Below, one piece after another: positions 48,434 through 58,108 of a stretch of 64,000 nt of DNA (position 1 is its first letter; each line of letters opens with the position of its first letter). The position numbers were made by a program, and so were the translations under genes. The notes beneath the pieces are model-generated. The model saw nothing but the letters and a program-made list of their open reading frames with translations. It searched no databases and had not been told where the DNA came from. Source of the DNA: Escherichia sp. E4742 (lineage in GTDB: Bacteria > Pseudomonadota > Gammaproteobacteria > Enterobacterales > Enterobacteriaceae); NCBI RefSeq assembly GCF_005843885.1, contig NZ_CP040443.1, forward strand, positions 2,790,001 to 2,854,000, written 5' to 3'.

Positions 48434-49381
48434 TCAGGAAAGGGCTGCTGTGATGACGATTTGTTGAGGTTCGCTACGTCCGGTTACCTGTTCGATCAAC
48501 TGGCTGGCAGCCTGACGTCCGGCTTCGGCGTAGCCTGGATCAACGGTGACGATCTCCGGATGGAGAAACTTCATTAACGGCGTATTACCGACGCTCGCCA
48601 GTTGTAGGGTGTCGATGTGTTGCTCTTGCAGGTACTTACATGCCCCGAGCGCCAGCGTGTCGGTTGCGCACAGCAACGCAGTGGTTTCTGGCGTAATCAC
48701 TTTTGCCACGTTCTCGTAACCTTGCTTCATGGCCAGGCCGGGCAGGGCGGCGACGGGATGTAGTTTATGTGCTTTGCAAAATGCCAGATAAGCCTCATGA
48801 CGCCGCTTACCAGTGGTAATGTCGCTGTGCGGTACGCCAAGATAACTAATATTGCGATGCCCCCGATCGTAGAGGCATTGCATCAGAATCTTAATCGCTC
48901 CTTCGTCGTCATAACAGACCGAAGCAAAACCTTTTGCGTCATGTGCCAGCAGTACCAGAGATGATTGCCAGTGAGCTAACATTTCTTCAGTTATGCCGGT
49001 AAAACCGAACAGCACCACTCCGTCAATATTGCGACGTTTCAGAACGCCTAAATGTTCAGTAACCAGCTGTGGCGAAAACTGGCTTTCCATCATGATCGGA
49101 TCGTAACCCTGTTCATAGAATGCCGGCAGCATCGTCTGAACGGCGAGATTTTCTGATAACGAATCCAGACGGGTGACGATAATAGCAACCACTTTATCGC
49201 TTTGCCCACGCATAGCACGCGCGGATCGGGAAGGGGAAAATCTATGCTGATTCATCACTGCTTCCACGCGCTCGCGCGTGTGCTGACTCACGCCACTTTC
49301 GTTATTCAGCACTCGGGAAACCGTGGATTTCCCCACGCCGCTTAAGCGAGCAATGTCTTTGATGGTCAGACGATTTTGCAT
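48434..49381 (-). CDS. treR: Trehalose operon repressor TreR
   Basis: 315 residues, LacI family: N-terminal helix-turn-helix (LTIKDIARLSGVGKSTVSRVLN) and a periplasmic-binding-like ligand domain. It senses trehalose-6-phosphate and represses treBC. It is intact to the usual C-terminus (RSEPQQIV), yet its target genes are missing next door. Divergent from mgtL-mgtA. Confidence 0.95.
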   Translation of the reverse strand: MQNRLTIKDIARLSGVGKSTVSRVLNNESGVSQHTRERVEAVMNQHRFSPSRSARAMRGQSDKVVAIIVTRLDSLSENLAVQTMLPAFYEQGYDPIMMESQFSPQLVTEHLGVLKRRNIDGVVLFGFTGITEEMLAHWQSSLVLLAHDAKGFASVCYDDEGAIKILMQCLYDRGHRNISYLGVPHSDITTGKRRHEAYLAFCKAHKLHPVAALPGLAMKQGYENVAKVITPETTALLCATDTLALGACKYLQEQHIDTLQLASVGNTPLMKFLHPEIVTVDPGYAEAGRQAASQLIEQVTGRSEPQQIVITAALS

Positions 49382-49454
49382 CCTGTTGTCCCGTAATTTG
49401 TGTTTAATTATTTGAGCCTAACTTTACCCACGCATTCAGCAATGGGTAAAGTCT

Positions 49455-49471
49455 GGTTTATCGTTGGTTTA
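49455..49471 (+). promoter_or_regulatory. PhoP box of the mgtA promoter
   Basis: GGTTTA-TCGTT-GGTTTA, a direct hexamer repeat with 5-bp spacing, matches the PhoP consensus exactly. It lies upstream of an AT-rich -10 (TATTATA around 49484), so mgtA should be induced by low Mg2+. Confidence 0.92.
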
Positions 49472-49564
49472 GTTGCTTGCAGATATTATATCGGCATAAA
49501 TGCTACGAATATTATTGGATTCTCCTTATTATTTGCGGCGCTTTTTTCACTTACCGGAGGTTAT

Positions 49565-49618
49565 ATGGAACCTGATCCCACGCCTCTCCCTCGACGGAGA
49601 TTAAAACTTTTCCGGTAA
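49565..49618 (+). CDS. mgtL: mgtA leader peptide MgtL
   Basis: 17 codons, [17 protein letters not shown], identical to the known MgtL. SD GGAGG directly upstream. Its proline codons and translation control folding of the ~260-nt mgtA leader, which with the Mg2+-responsive leader RNA decides transcription into mgtA. The leader runs to 49760. Confidence 0.95.
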
Positions 49619-49760
49619 GCCTGTCTTTTCACGGCATTACCGGATGTGTAAGGCCGTGACGTTTTAACGTCCCTGCTCATGTTTATTACCTTCAGGTAAG
49701 GCTTTGCGACGCCTGAAGATATTTTCTGCACCATGCTTACAGGGTGCGGAGGGACTTCCT

Positions 49761-52457
49761 ATGTTTAAAGAAATTTTTACCCGGCTCATTCGCCATTTAC
49801 CCTCTCGTCTGGTTCATCGCGATCCGTTGCCTGGCACGCAACAGACAGCGAATATTCCGATCCCGCCTTCCTTAAGCGCGCATTGCCTGAAAATGGCGGT
49901 GATGCCAGAAAAGGATTTATGGAAAACCTTCGGCACGCATCCAGAAGGGTTAAATCAGGCGGAAGTGGAATTAGCCCGCGAACAACACGGTGAAAATAAA
50001 CTACCCGCGCAACAACCGTCGCCGTGGTGGGTACATTTGTGGGTCTGTTATCGTAACCCCTTTAATATTTTGCTCACGATCCTCGGCGGCATTTCTTACG
50101 CCACGGAAGATTTATTTGCCGCGGGCGTTATTGCGTTAATGGTAGCTATTTCTACGTTGCTGAACTTTATTCAGGAAGCGCGCTCCACCAAAGCAGCAGA
50201 TGCCCTGAAAGCGATGGTCAGTAATACTGCGACGGTGCTGCGCGTAATTAACGACAAAGGCGAAAATGGCTGGCTGGAGATCCCGATCGACCAGCTGGTG
50301 CCTGGAGATATTATTAAACTGGCGGCGGGGGATATGATCCCGGCAGATTTACGTATTTTGCAGGCGCGGGATCTGTTCGTCGCCCAGGCATCGTTAACCG
50401 GCGAGTCTCTGCCCGTGGAAAAAGCCGCAACCACTCGCCAGCCAGAGCACAGCAATCCGCTGGAGTGCGATACCCTGTGTTTTATGGGCACCACCGTGGT
50501 GAGCGGTACGGCACAAGCAATGGTGATTGCTACAGGAGCCAACACCTGGTTTGGTCAACTGGCGGGGCGTGTTAGTGAGCAGGAAAGCGAGCCGAATGCC
50601 TTTCAGCAAGGGATCAGCCGCGTCAGTATGCTGCTGATTCGCTTTATGCTGGTGATGGCGCCCGTGGTGCTGTTGATCAACGGCTACACCAAAGGCGACT
50701 GGTGGGAGGCGGCACTGTTTGCGCTTTCGGTAGCGGTAGGCTTAACGCCGGAAATGTTGCCGATGATTGTCACCTCGACGCTGGCGCGTGGTGCGGTAAA
50801 ACTGTCGAAACAGAAAGTGATCGTCAAACATCTGGATGCGATTCAGAACTTTGGTGCAATGGATATTCTGTGCACTGATAAAACAGGCACCCTGACGCAA
50901 GATAAAATTGTGCTGGAGAATCATACCGATATCTCCGGTAAAACCAGTGAGCGCGTGCTGCATAGCGCGTGGTTGAACAGTCATTACCAGACCGGACTTA
51001 AAAACTTGCTTGATACGGCGGTGCTGGAAGGTATAGATGAAAAGTCAGCACGCTCGCTGGCCAGTCGTTGGCAGAAAGTGGATGAAATTCCTTTTGATTT
51101 CGAGCGTCGCCGGATGTCGGTGGTAGTGGCAGAAAATGCCGAACACCATCAACTGGTGTGCAAAGGCGCATTGCAGGAAATCCTCAATGTGTGTTCGCAG
51201 GTGCGTCACAATGGCGCGATTGTGCCGCTCGATGACACCATGCTGCGTAAGATTAAGCGGGTTACAGATACGCTGAATCGTCAAGGGCTGCGTGTGGTTG
51301 CGGTGGCGACGAAATACCTGCCAGCGCGTGAAGGGGATTACCAGCGGGCGGATGAATCCGACCTGATCCTCGAAGGATATATTGCTTTCCTTGATCCGCC
51401 AAAAGAGACAACCGCTCCGGCACTGAAGGCATTAAAAGCGAGTGGAATTACCGTCAAAATCCTTACTGGCGACAGTGAGTTAGTGGCGGCGAAAGTGTGC
51501 CATGAAGTGGGACTAGATGCGGGAGAGGTGGTAATTGGTAGTGATATTGAAACTCTATCTGACGACGAACTGGCAAATCTCGCGCAGCGTACCACGTTGT
51601 TTGCCCGCCTGACGCCGATGCATAAAGAACGCATCGTGACCTTGCTAAAGCGCGAAGGGCATGTGGTTGGCTTTATGGGCGATGGTATTAATGACGCGCC
51701 AGCGTTACGTGCGGCGGATATCGGCATTTCTGTGGACGGGGCGGTAGATATTGCCCGTGAAGCGGCTGATATCATTCTGCTGGAAAAAAGCCTGATGGTA
51801 CTGGAAGAGGGGGTTATTGAGGGACGTCGCACTTTCGCCAACATGCTGAAATACATCAAAATGACGGCAAGTTCTAACTTCGGTAATGTGTTCAGCGTGC
51901 TGGTGGCGAGTGCTTTCTTGCCCTTCCTGCCGATGTTGCCATTGCACTTACTGATCCAGAACTTGCTGTACGATGTATCGCAGGTAGCGATCCCGTTTGA
52001 TAACGTTGACGACGAGCAAATTCAAAAGCCGCAGCGTTGGAATCCGGCGGATCTGGGGCGCTTTATGATCTTCTTCGGACCGATCAGTTCGATCTTCGAT
52101 ATTCTGACGTTTTGCCTGATGTGGTGGGTATTTCATGCCAACACGCCGGAAACGCAAACGCTGTTCCAGTCGGGCTGGTTTGTGGTGGGATTACTGTCGC
52201 AAACGTTGGTTGTGCATATGATCCGCACCCGTCGTGTGCCGTTTATCCAGAGTTGTGCGTCGTGGCCATTAATGATCATGACTGTGATTGTGATGATTGT
52301 CGGGATCGCATTGCCGTTTTCGCCGCTGGCCAGTTATCTGCAATTGCAGGCGCTGCCGTTAAGCTATTTCCCGTGGTTGATTGCGATTCTGGCAGGGTAT
52401 ATGACGTTAACCCAGTTGGTGAAAGGGTTCTATAGCCGTCGTTACGGCTGGCAGTGA
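49761..52457 (+). CDS. mgtA: P-type Mg2+-importing ATPase MgtA
   Basis: 898 residues from the ATG at 49761 (GGAGGGAC upstream). P3-type ATPase: actuator motif TGES (213-216), phosphorylation site DKTGT with D373, hinge GDGINDAP, and about 10 transmembrane helices. Imports Mg2+ at the inner membrane in low Mg2+. N-terminal residues 26-34 differ a little from K-12. Confidence 0.98.
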   Translation: MFKEIFTRLIRHLPSRLVHRDPLPGTQQTANIPIPPSLSAHCLKMAVMPEKDLWKTFGTHPEGLNQAEVELAREQHGENKLPAQQPSPWWVHLWVCYRNPFNILLTILGGISYATEDLFAAGVIALMVAISTLLNFIQEARSTKAADALKAMVSNTATVLRVINDKGENGWLEIPIDQLVPGDIIKLAAGDMIPADLRILQARDLFVAQASLTGESLPVEKAATTRQPEHSNPLECDTLCFMGTTVVSGTAQAMVIATGANTWFGQLAGRVSEQESEPNAFQQGISRVSMLLIRFMLVMAPVVLLINGYTKGDWWEAALFALSVAVGLTPEMLPMIVTSTLARGAVKLSKQKVIVKHLDAIQNFGAMDILCTDKTGTLTQDKIVLENHTDISGKTSERVLHSAWLNSHYQTGLKNLLDTAVLEGIDEKSARSLASRWQKVDEIPFDFERRRMSVVVAENAEHHQLVCKGALQEILNVCSQVRHNGAIVPLDDTMLRKIKRVTDTLNRQGLRVVAVATKYLPAREGDYQRADESDLILEGYIAFLDPPKETTAPALKALKASGITVKILTGDSELVAAKVCHEVGLDAGEVVIGSDIETLSDDELANLAQRTTLFARLTPMHKERIVTLLKREGHVVGFMGDGINDAPALRAADIGISVDGAVDIAREAADIILLEKSLMVLEEGVIEGRRTFANMLKYIKMTASSNFGNVFSVLVASAFLPFLPMLPLHLLIQNLLYDVSQVAIPFDNVDDEQIQKPQRWNPADLGRFMIFFGPISSIFDILTFCLMWWVFHANTPETQTLFQSGWFVVGLLSQTLVVHMIRTRRVPFIQSCASWPLMIMTVIVMIVGIALPFSPLASYLQLQALPLSYFPWLIAILAGYMTLTQLVKGFYSRRYGWQ

Positions 52458-52470
52458 GCCAGTGATAAGA

Positions 52471-52497
52471 CTGACCTGAAATATTCTTTCAGGTCAG
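52471..52497 (+). terminator. Hairpin after mgtA
   Basis: CTGACCTGAAA / TTTCAGGTCAG 11-bp stem with a 5-base loop, 14 bp after the mgtA stop. T tract is poor. It abuts the 3' end of the pseudogene on the other strand. Confidence 0.65.
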
Positions 52498-52955
52498 TCA
52501 CCTACGAAAAATCTGCACAAAAAAATAGATTACTGCAAAAATAAAAAAACAAATAAACGTCCAACTCAAATTATAAAGGGCACTATAGCTTTTATTTACC
52601 GAACGAGAGAGATAGATGTCTTCTTTTTTAATGTGTCTGGAGGATATGTTGCGATACAAGCGGATATAATAAAGACAATAAAGTAATAAAGGCGGTATTA
52701 CCCATCCACCTGTAGGTTTGCCAAATATAAGCGTAAGTATAATGGAGACAGCAAAGAAAAGTAGAAAGACGATTTGCGCTTTGGATTCTATTTTTTTTAA
52801 TTCACTTCTTACGCCTTCTGCGTGCTGTTCTTGCCAGCGCCGCAGCGTACTAACACTAAATTGATAGTGTTCACATAATTCCTTATTAGGAGCACCCTTT
52901 TTGACTGCTGTAAAATTTTAGCAATTTGTTCATCAGTGAAACGGGCTTTAGCCAT
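52498..52955 (-). pseudogene. Frameshifted transposase-like HTH/transmembrane protein
   Basis: ATG at 52955 with a strong GGAGGG site starts MAKARFTDEQIAKIL, the typical start of an IS3-family OrfA helix-turn-helix. Around 52903-52908 a run of five A's throws it out of frame; six would continue as QSKKGAPNKELCEHYQF, then STLRRWQEQHAEG. The second part, open from 52917 to the stop at 52498, leaves transposase similarity after ~45 residues and becomes a membrane protein with hydrophobic segments (IVFLLFFAVSIILTLIF, WVIPPLLLYCLYYI, WTFICFFIFAVIYFFV). Restored length 152 residues. I cannot name the family. Confidence 0.75.
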
Positions 52956-52980
52956 CTTCAACCCTCCGTGGTTGAATCAG

Positions 52981-53015
52981 ATAATCCAGGCGCGAAACCT
53001 GGATTATCTTTTTGA
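52981..53015. terminator. Hairpin after ridA
   Basis: ATAATCCAGG / CCTGGATTAT stem around CGCGAAA with a T tract on the plus-strand side; 7-20 bp from the ridA stop. Confidence 0.7.
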
Positions 53016-53021
53016 AAGAGA

Positions 53022-53408
53022 TTAGCGACGAACAGCGATCGCTTCGATCTCAATCTTCACGTCTTTTGGCAGACGAGCAACTTCAACGCAAGAACGTGCC
53101 GGGAAGGTGGCGTTGTGTTCGGTGAAGAACGCTTCGTAAGTGGCGTTTACGGTTGCGAAGTCGTTCAGATCTTTCACAAACACGGTGGTTTTAACGATAT
53201 CGCCCACTTTCAGACCTGCCGCTTCCACGATCGCTTTTACGTTATCCAGCGATTGACGCGCCTGTGCAGCGACGTCTGCCGGTACTTCGCCAGTTTTCGG
53301 GTTTACCGGGATCTGACCGGAAGTGATGATCATACTGCCCAGATCAACGCCCTGAACATACGGACCGATAGCTGCGGGTGCATTTTCCGTCGCGATAGTT
53401 TTGCTCAT
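53022..53408 (-). CDS. ridA: 2-iminobutanoate/2-iminopropanoate deaminase
   Basis: 128 residues from the ATG at 53408 (GGAGA upstream, K-12 start), YjgF/RidA family. The catalytic arginine lies in NATFPARSCVEVA. It hydrolyses reactive enamine/imine products of PLP enzymes. Next to pyrI as in K-12. Confidence 0.97.
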   Translation of the reverse strand: MSKTIATENAPAAIGPYVQGVDLGSMIITSGQIPVNPKTGEVPADVAAQARQSLDNVKAIVEAAGLKVGDIVKTTVFVKDLNDFATVNATYEAFFTEHNATFPARSCVEVARLPKDVKIEIEAIAVRR

Positions 53409-53480
53409 GATTTCTCCTTTATTACAGCGGTAAAAAGTCTGGCTCATTATAGGGAGCCTAACATTTATTACCAACCGCAA

Positions 53481-53942
53481 TTAATTGGCCAGCACCACAT
53501 TATGCGAAAACTCTTTTTCACAATATTTGCATTTGAGCGCAATATCATTGGCGCGTTTTCTCACGGCAAAGCTGGAAGAAACCGGTTCTGCATGGCTGAT
53601 ACAGTTGCTGTTCGGGCAGACCAGCACATTATCAATACGTTCCGGCAGGCTGGGGCGTGATTTGCCGACCACTTCATAGTTGTCGATACGGTTTACCGTG
53701 GCTTGCGGCGCATACAGTGCCAGTTGGTCTACTTGATCTTCATTTAAAAAGGTATTTTCGATTTTGATCAGATCCTTGCGGCCCATCTCGCCGGAAGGTA
53801 GGTTCAGACCGATGGTGATGCGCTGATCGGTTTCGGTTAACTTGAACAAGCTCAACAGCTTAAAACCGATCTGGGCGGGGATATGGTCAATTACCGTGCC
53901 GCGTTTAATAGCTTCAACCTGCAATTTATTATCGTGTGTCAT
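53481..53942 (-). CDS. pyrI: Aspartate carbamoyltransferase regulatory chain
   Basis: 153 residues. N-terminal allosteric domain (binds CTP, UTP, ATP) and C-terminal zinc domain with CPNSNC...CKYC four cysteines. Pairs with PyrB; 12 bp downstream of pyrB. Confidence 0.98.
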   Translation of the reverse strand: MTHDNKLQVEAIKRGTVIDHIPAQIGFKLLSLFKLTETDQRITIGLNLPSGEMGRKDLIKIENTFLNEDQVDQLALYAPQATVNRIDNYEVVGKSRPSLPERIDNVLVCPNSNCISHAEPVSSSFAVRKRANDIALKCKYCEKEFSHNVVLAN

Positions 53943-53954
53943 CTCTATTTCCCC

Positions 53955-54890
53955 TTACAGTACCAGATCGCGATTCAGAACCAGTGCCAGTAACGCCTGG
54001 CGAGCGAAAATCCCATTGCCTGCTTGCTGGAAGTACCAGGCGTGCGGCGTTTTATCGACATCCGTCGCAATTTCATCAATACGCGGCAGCGGATGCAGCA
54101 CTTTCATATTGGCTTTGGCGTTGTGAAGATCGCTGGCGCGCAGGACAAACTGTGCTTTGACGTTGGCGTATTCGGACGGGTCCAGACGCTCTTTTTGCAC
54201 GCGAGTCATATACAGAATGTCCACTTCCGCCATCACTTCTTCAATGGAACTATGCAGACTCCAGGCGATACCTTTTTCATCGAGCATATCCAGAATGTAC
54301 TGCGGCATTGCCAGCGCATCCGGGGCGATGAAGTAGAAACGGTTGCCATCGAATTTCGCCAGCGCCTGGGTCAGGGAGTGAACGGTGCGACCATATTTCA
54401 GGTCGCCGACCATTGCGACGCGAAGATTGTCCAGACGTCCCTGGGTTTCCTGAATGGTGAACAGATCCAGCAAGGTTTGCGTCGGATGTTGGTTGGAGCC
54501 ATCACCGGCATTCAGTACCGGTACATTGCCGGAAAACTCGGTGGCCAGGCGTGCCGCACCTTCCTGTGGATGGCGCATCACAATCGCATCGACGTAAGTG
54601 CTGATAACTGAGATGGTATCAGCCAGCGTTTCGCCTTTTTTACCCAGTGAAGTATTAGCGCTGTCGGAGAAGCCCACCACGCTGGCACCCAGGCGGTGCA
54701 TTGAGGTTTCGAAAGAGAGGCGGGTGCGGGTTGATGCTTCGAAGAAGCAACTGGCAATCACTTTATGTTTCAACAGTTCTGGTTGCGGGTTCGCTTTCAG
54801 TTTCGCCGCTGTCGCCAGCACCAGATTAAGGTCATCGCGACTAAGGTCATTTATGGAAATGATGTGTTTTTGATATAGCGGATTAGCCAT
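53955..54890 (-). CDS. pyrB: Aspartate carbamoyltransferase catalytic chain
   Basis: 311 residues from the ATG at 54890 (CAGGAGAT upstream); an in-frame upstream extension is only the leader region read through. SxRTR motif FEASTRTRLSFE (50-61) binds carbamoyl phosphate; HPLPR and the PTQTL motif present. First committed step of pyrimidine synthesis. Confidence 0.98.
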   Translation of the reverse strand: MANPLYQKHIISINDLSRDDLNLVLATAAKLKANPQPELLKHKVIASCFFEASTRTRLSFETSMHRLGASVVGFSDSANTSLGKKGETLADTISVISTYVDAIVMRHPQEGAARLATEFSGNVPVLNAGDGSNQHPTQTLLDLFTIQETQGRLDNLRVAMVGDLKYGRTVHSLTQALAKFDGNRFYFIAPDALAMPQYILDMLDEKGIAWSLHSSIEEVMAEVDILYMTRVQKERLDPSEYANVKAQFVLRASDLHNAKANMKVLHPLPRIDEIATDVDKTPHAWYFQQAGNGIFARQALLALVLNRDLVL

Positions 54891-54892
54891 GT

Positions 54893-55027
54893 TTATCTCC
54901 TGACGCCTGGGCAAAAAAAAGCCCCTCGATTGAGGGGCTGGGAATGAGTGATCAACGGGAAGAAAAACGGCAGGCCAGCGTCTTTTTTCAGACGCGGTAA
55001 GACAAAATGTCGAACACACTGAACCAT
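54893..55027 (-). CDS. pyrL: pyrBI operon leader peptide PyrL
   Basis: 44 codons (MVQCVRHFVLPRLKK…), known E. coli leader. Its 3' part runs through the attenuator hairpin and ends 2 bp before pyrB. Ribosome-RNA polymerase coupling on it, tuned by UTP levels at U-rich pause sites, sets pyrBI transcription. Confidence 0.95.
   Translation of the reverse strand: MVQCVRHFVLPRLKKDAGLPFFFPLITHSQPLNRGAFFCPGVRR
54911..54941 (-). terminator. pyrBI attenuator
   Basis: On the minus strand, AGCCCCTCAATCGAGGGGCT followed by eight T's, 23 bp before pyrB; the classic UTP-sensitive intrinsic terminator. Confidence 0.95.
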
Positions 55028-55286
55028 ACATCCTCCCGGCAAATTGTCCGGCATTATACTCAGCCAGAAAGTGGAATCAAGCTATTAATGCAAGAACCCC
55101 CCAAGGTAAACGATTGTTGTGAATTTATATGCTTTAAATTTGAATTTATAATGAAATAAATTTTTGAAAAATGTGGGTGGAAAAATATGCGCTGGCGCAA
55201 TCAGGCGGCAAAAAATGCTGGTATGGCAGCAAGGAATTACGTATAACAAGAGAAATGAAACGATGTTTTAATTGAGGAAGAAAAAA

Positions 55287-55739
<453 letters not shown>

Positions 55740-55784
55740 GCGGGTTATGCCGGTGGCGACGTTACGCCGCCTCCGGTACTGACG

Positions 55785-56789
55785 TTATTGGGCGAGCGTC
55801 GCGACCATCACTGCTTTGATGGTATGCATGCGGTTTTCCGCCTGATCAAAAACAATACTGGCAGCAGATTCAAAGACCTCATCCGTCACTTCCATCCCAC
55901 TGTGCAGGCCAAATTCTTCTGCCATCTTTTTACCTAACGTCGTTTGGTCGTCATGAAACGCGGGCAGGCAGTGGAGGAATTTGACCTCCGGGTTACCAGT
56001 TAACTGCATCATCTTGCTATTCACCTGATAATCACGCAGCAATGCAATCCGTTCAGCCCATTTCTCTTTTGCTTCACCCATCGACACCCACACATCGGTA
56101 TAGATAAAGTCAGCACCTTTAACGCCAGTCGCGACATCTTCTGTCAGAGTAATATTCCCGCCATTTTGTTGTGCCAGGGCGCGGCATTCCATAACCAGCG
56201 AAGATTCCGGCCAGCATGCCTGTGGCGCCACCAGACGCAAATCCAGACCGGTCAGCGCGGCCGCTTCCAACATTGAGTTACCCATGTTGTTGCGTGCATC
56301 TCCGGCATAAACCAGCGTCATCTCATTAAACGCTTTACCCGGTAAATGTTCTTGCATGGTCAGCAGATCTGCCAGCAGTTGCGTGGGGTGGAACTCATTG
56401 GTCAGCCCATTCCATACCGGGACGCCAGCGTATTCCGCCAGTGTTTCGACAATCTCCTGACCATAGCCGCGATACTGAATACCGTCATACATGCGGCCAA
56501 GCACGCGGGCGGTATCTTTAATTGACTCTTTATGGCCAATCTGGCTGCCGCTTGGGCCGAGATAAGTGACGCGAGCGCCCTGGTCATATGCGGCAACTTC
56601 GAAAGAGCATCGGGTACGGGTTGAGTCTTTTTCGAAGATGAGCGCGATGTTTTTACCGGTGAGTCTGGCTTCTTCTTTACCGCTTTTTTTATCTGCTTTT
56701 AGTTTAGCGGCTAGCTGGAGCAGGGTGTTGAGTTCAGCTGGCGTGAAATCAAGTAATTTCAGGAAATGCTTATGATAAAACCCGGACAT
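55785..56789 (-). CDS. argI: Ornithine carbamoyltransferase chain I
   Basis: 334 residues from the ATG at 56789 (K-12 start). STRTR motif FEKDSTRTRCSFE (~50-62), HCLPAFHD near 271-278. Makes citrulline from ornithine and carbamoyl phosphate. ARG boxes lie upstream. Confidence 0.98.
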   Translation of the reverse strand: MSGFYHKHFLKLLDFTPAELNTLLQLAAKLKADKKSGKEEARLTGKNIALIFEKDSTRTRCSFEVAAYDQGARVTYLGPSGSQIGHKESIKDTARVLGRMYDGIQYRGYGQEIVETLAEYAGVPVWNGLTNEFHPTQLLADLLTMQEHLPGKAFNEMTLVYAGDARNNMGNSMLEAAALTGLDLRLVAPQACWPESSLVMECRALAQQNGGNITLTEDVATGVKGADFIYTDVWVSMGEAKEKWAERIALLRDYQVNSKMMQLTGNPEVKFLHCLPAFHDDQTTLGKKMAEEFGLHSGMEVTDEVFESAASIVFDQAENRMHTIKAVMVATLAQ

Positions 56790-56814
56790 AGATCCCTCCT
56801 GTGGCTTACGCCAT

Positions 56815-56854
56815 AATGAATTAAAATTCAATTTATATGTATGAATATTCATTT
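56815..56854 (-). promoter_or_regulatory. Two ARG boxes in the argI promoter
   Basis: TGAATTAAAATTCA (56817-56830) and ATGAATATTCAT (56841-56852) match the ArgR consensus TGAATNNNNATTCA, with the usual ~3-bp separation of paired 18-bp boxes. ArgR-arginine should repress argI here. Confidence 0.92.
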
Positions 56855-56950
56855 GCAAGCCTAAAGCATAAAACTTTGTCACAAAGGTGGAGGCAATGTC
56901 AGTGGTGTGTGACAATAAGAGTATCAGCAGGACATTAAGAGGAATAAGTC

Positions 56951-57367
56951 ATGGCAAACCCGGAACAACTCGAAGAACAGCGTGAAGAAACACGTTTGAT
57001 TATTGAAGAATTACTGGAAGATGGCAGCGATCCGGACGCGCTGTACACCATCGAACATCACCTTTCCGCAGACGATCTGGAAACCCTGGAAAAAGCAGCG
57101 GTTGAAGCGTTTAAACTCGGTTACGAAGTGACCGATCCGGAAGAGCTGGAAGTGGAAGATGGCGATATCGTAATTTGCTGTGACATCCTCAGCGAATGCG
57201 CGTTGAATGCCGATCTGATCGATGCCCAGGTTGAGCAATTGATGAACCTGGCAGAGAAATTCGACGTTGAATACGATGGTTGGGGCACTTACTTTGAAGA
57301 TCCTAACGGCGAAGAGGGCGACGATGAAGATTATGTCGACGAAGACGATGACGGTGTTCGCCATTAA
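56951..57367 (+). CDS. rraB: Ribonuclease E inhibitor RraB
   Basis: 138 residues, highly acidic (C-terminus GDDEDYVDEDDDGVRH). RraB binds RNase E and changes mRNA decay. Full length; divergent from argI. Confidence 0.96.
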   Translation: MANPEQLEEQREETRLIIEELLEDGSDPDALYTIEHHLSADDLETLEKAAVEAFKLGYEVTDPEELEVEDGDIVICCDILSECALNADLIDAQVEQLMNLAEKFDVEYDGWGTYFEDPNGEEGDDEDYVDEDDDGVRH

Positions 57368-57377
57368 TTAATTGATT

Positions 57378-57414
57378 AAAATGCCCGATAGCACACACTA
57401 GCGGGCATTTTTTT
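57378..57414. terminator. Bidirectional terminator between rraB and yjgM
   Basis: AAAATGCCCG ... CGGGCATTTTTTT, symmetric arms with A and T tracts, between convergent genes; overlaps the last bases of yjgM. Confidence 0.9.
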
Positions 57415-57916
57415 AGAGTTCGCGCAACATCCGCACTTCACAATCAACATGGCCCGTGCAGCCAAGTGCATGGTCGATATGTTGAAAACCTAAATGTTCA
57501 TACAAACCAATCGCTTCTTTCAAAAAAGCGGTCGTTTCCAGATAGCAGCGTTTGAAACCCATTTCTCGTGCCTGCTCCATCGCCATTAAGGCCAGTTTTT
57601 TCGCCAACCCTTTGCCGCGAATAGCAGGAAGAAAATACATTTTCTGCAGTTCGCAAATGTCCGCTTCACTACCAGTTAATGGCGCAATCCCGCCACCGCC
57701 GACCACTTCGCCATTGTACTCAACCACCCAATAGGCATGACCAGGCTGGCTGTACACTTGATACAGCTCGTCGAGATTCGGATCGGCAACGGTGTAGCCT
57801 TTATCGGCGGTAAGACCATACTCTGCGGAAACCTGACGAATGACGCGGGCGATAGCAGGATTATCGGCGGCAGTAAGTTTGCGCAGACGGAGTGCGGGCG
57901 AAACAACAACATTCAT
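57413..57916 (-). CDS. yjgM: GNAT-family N-acetyltransferase YjgM
   Basis: 167 residues from the ATG at 57916, giving the K-12 length. GNAT acetyl-CoA motif PAIRGKGLAKKLALMAM at about 96-112. The first ~13 residues (MNVVVSPALRLRK) differ from K-12 while the rest is near identical, so the 5' end has diverged. Reported as an O-acetylserine-related acetyltransferase in E. coli, with limited evidence. Confidence 0.92.
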   Translation of the reverse strand: MNVVVSPALRLRKLTAADNPAIARVIRQVSAEYGLTADKGYTVADPNLDELYQVYSQPGHAYWVVEYNGEVVGGGGIAPLTGSEADICELQKMYFLPAIRGKGLAKKLALMAMEQAREMGFKRCYLETTAFLKEAIGLYEHLGFQHIDHALGCTGHVDCEVRMLREL

Positions 57917-58108
57917 AGCATAGCTCAATTTCAAATGTATGATTTATAGCTCCCTTTAATACCACCCTCGCTTATGTGGCGCAAGAAGAAGATAAATCAG
58001 AAAATATTAAGCATATATCTCTGAGATAAAGCGTATTCTAGGCGGACCAGTATCAATTTACTGGAATTATTATCTGTATGAATGGAATTTATTTTAGGGA
58101 TATAGTTT

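Noticed and set aside
48276..48467. 63-codon frame in the treBC scar as a gene
   Set aside because: No clear ribosome site or family, and it overlaps the 3' end of treR on the other strand; listed only as part of the scar.
52900..52912. Programmed -1 frameshift like IS3 OrfAB
   Set aside because: The canonical A-AAA-AAG slip site is not in the right phase here (five A's only) and lies at codon 18, far too early for OrfAB; a single-base loss explains it better, though not proven.
53955..55031. Longer PyrB start at 55031
   Set aside because: The upstream frame is just the pyrL/attenuator region read in another frame; ATG at 54890 has the ribosome site and gives the known 311-residue enzyme.
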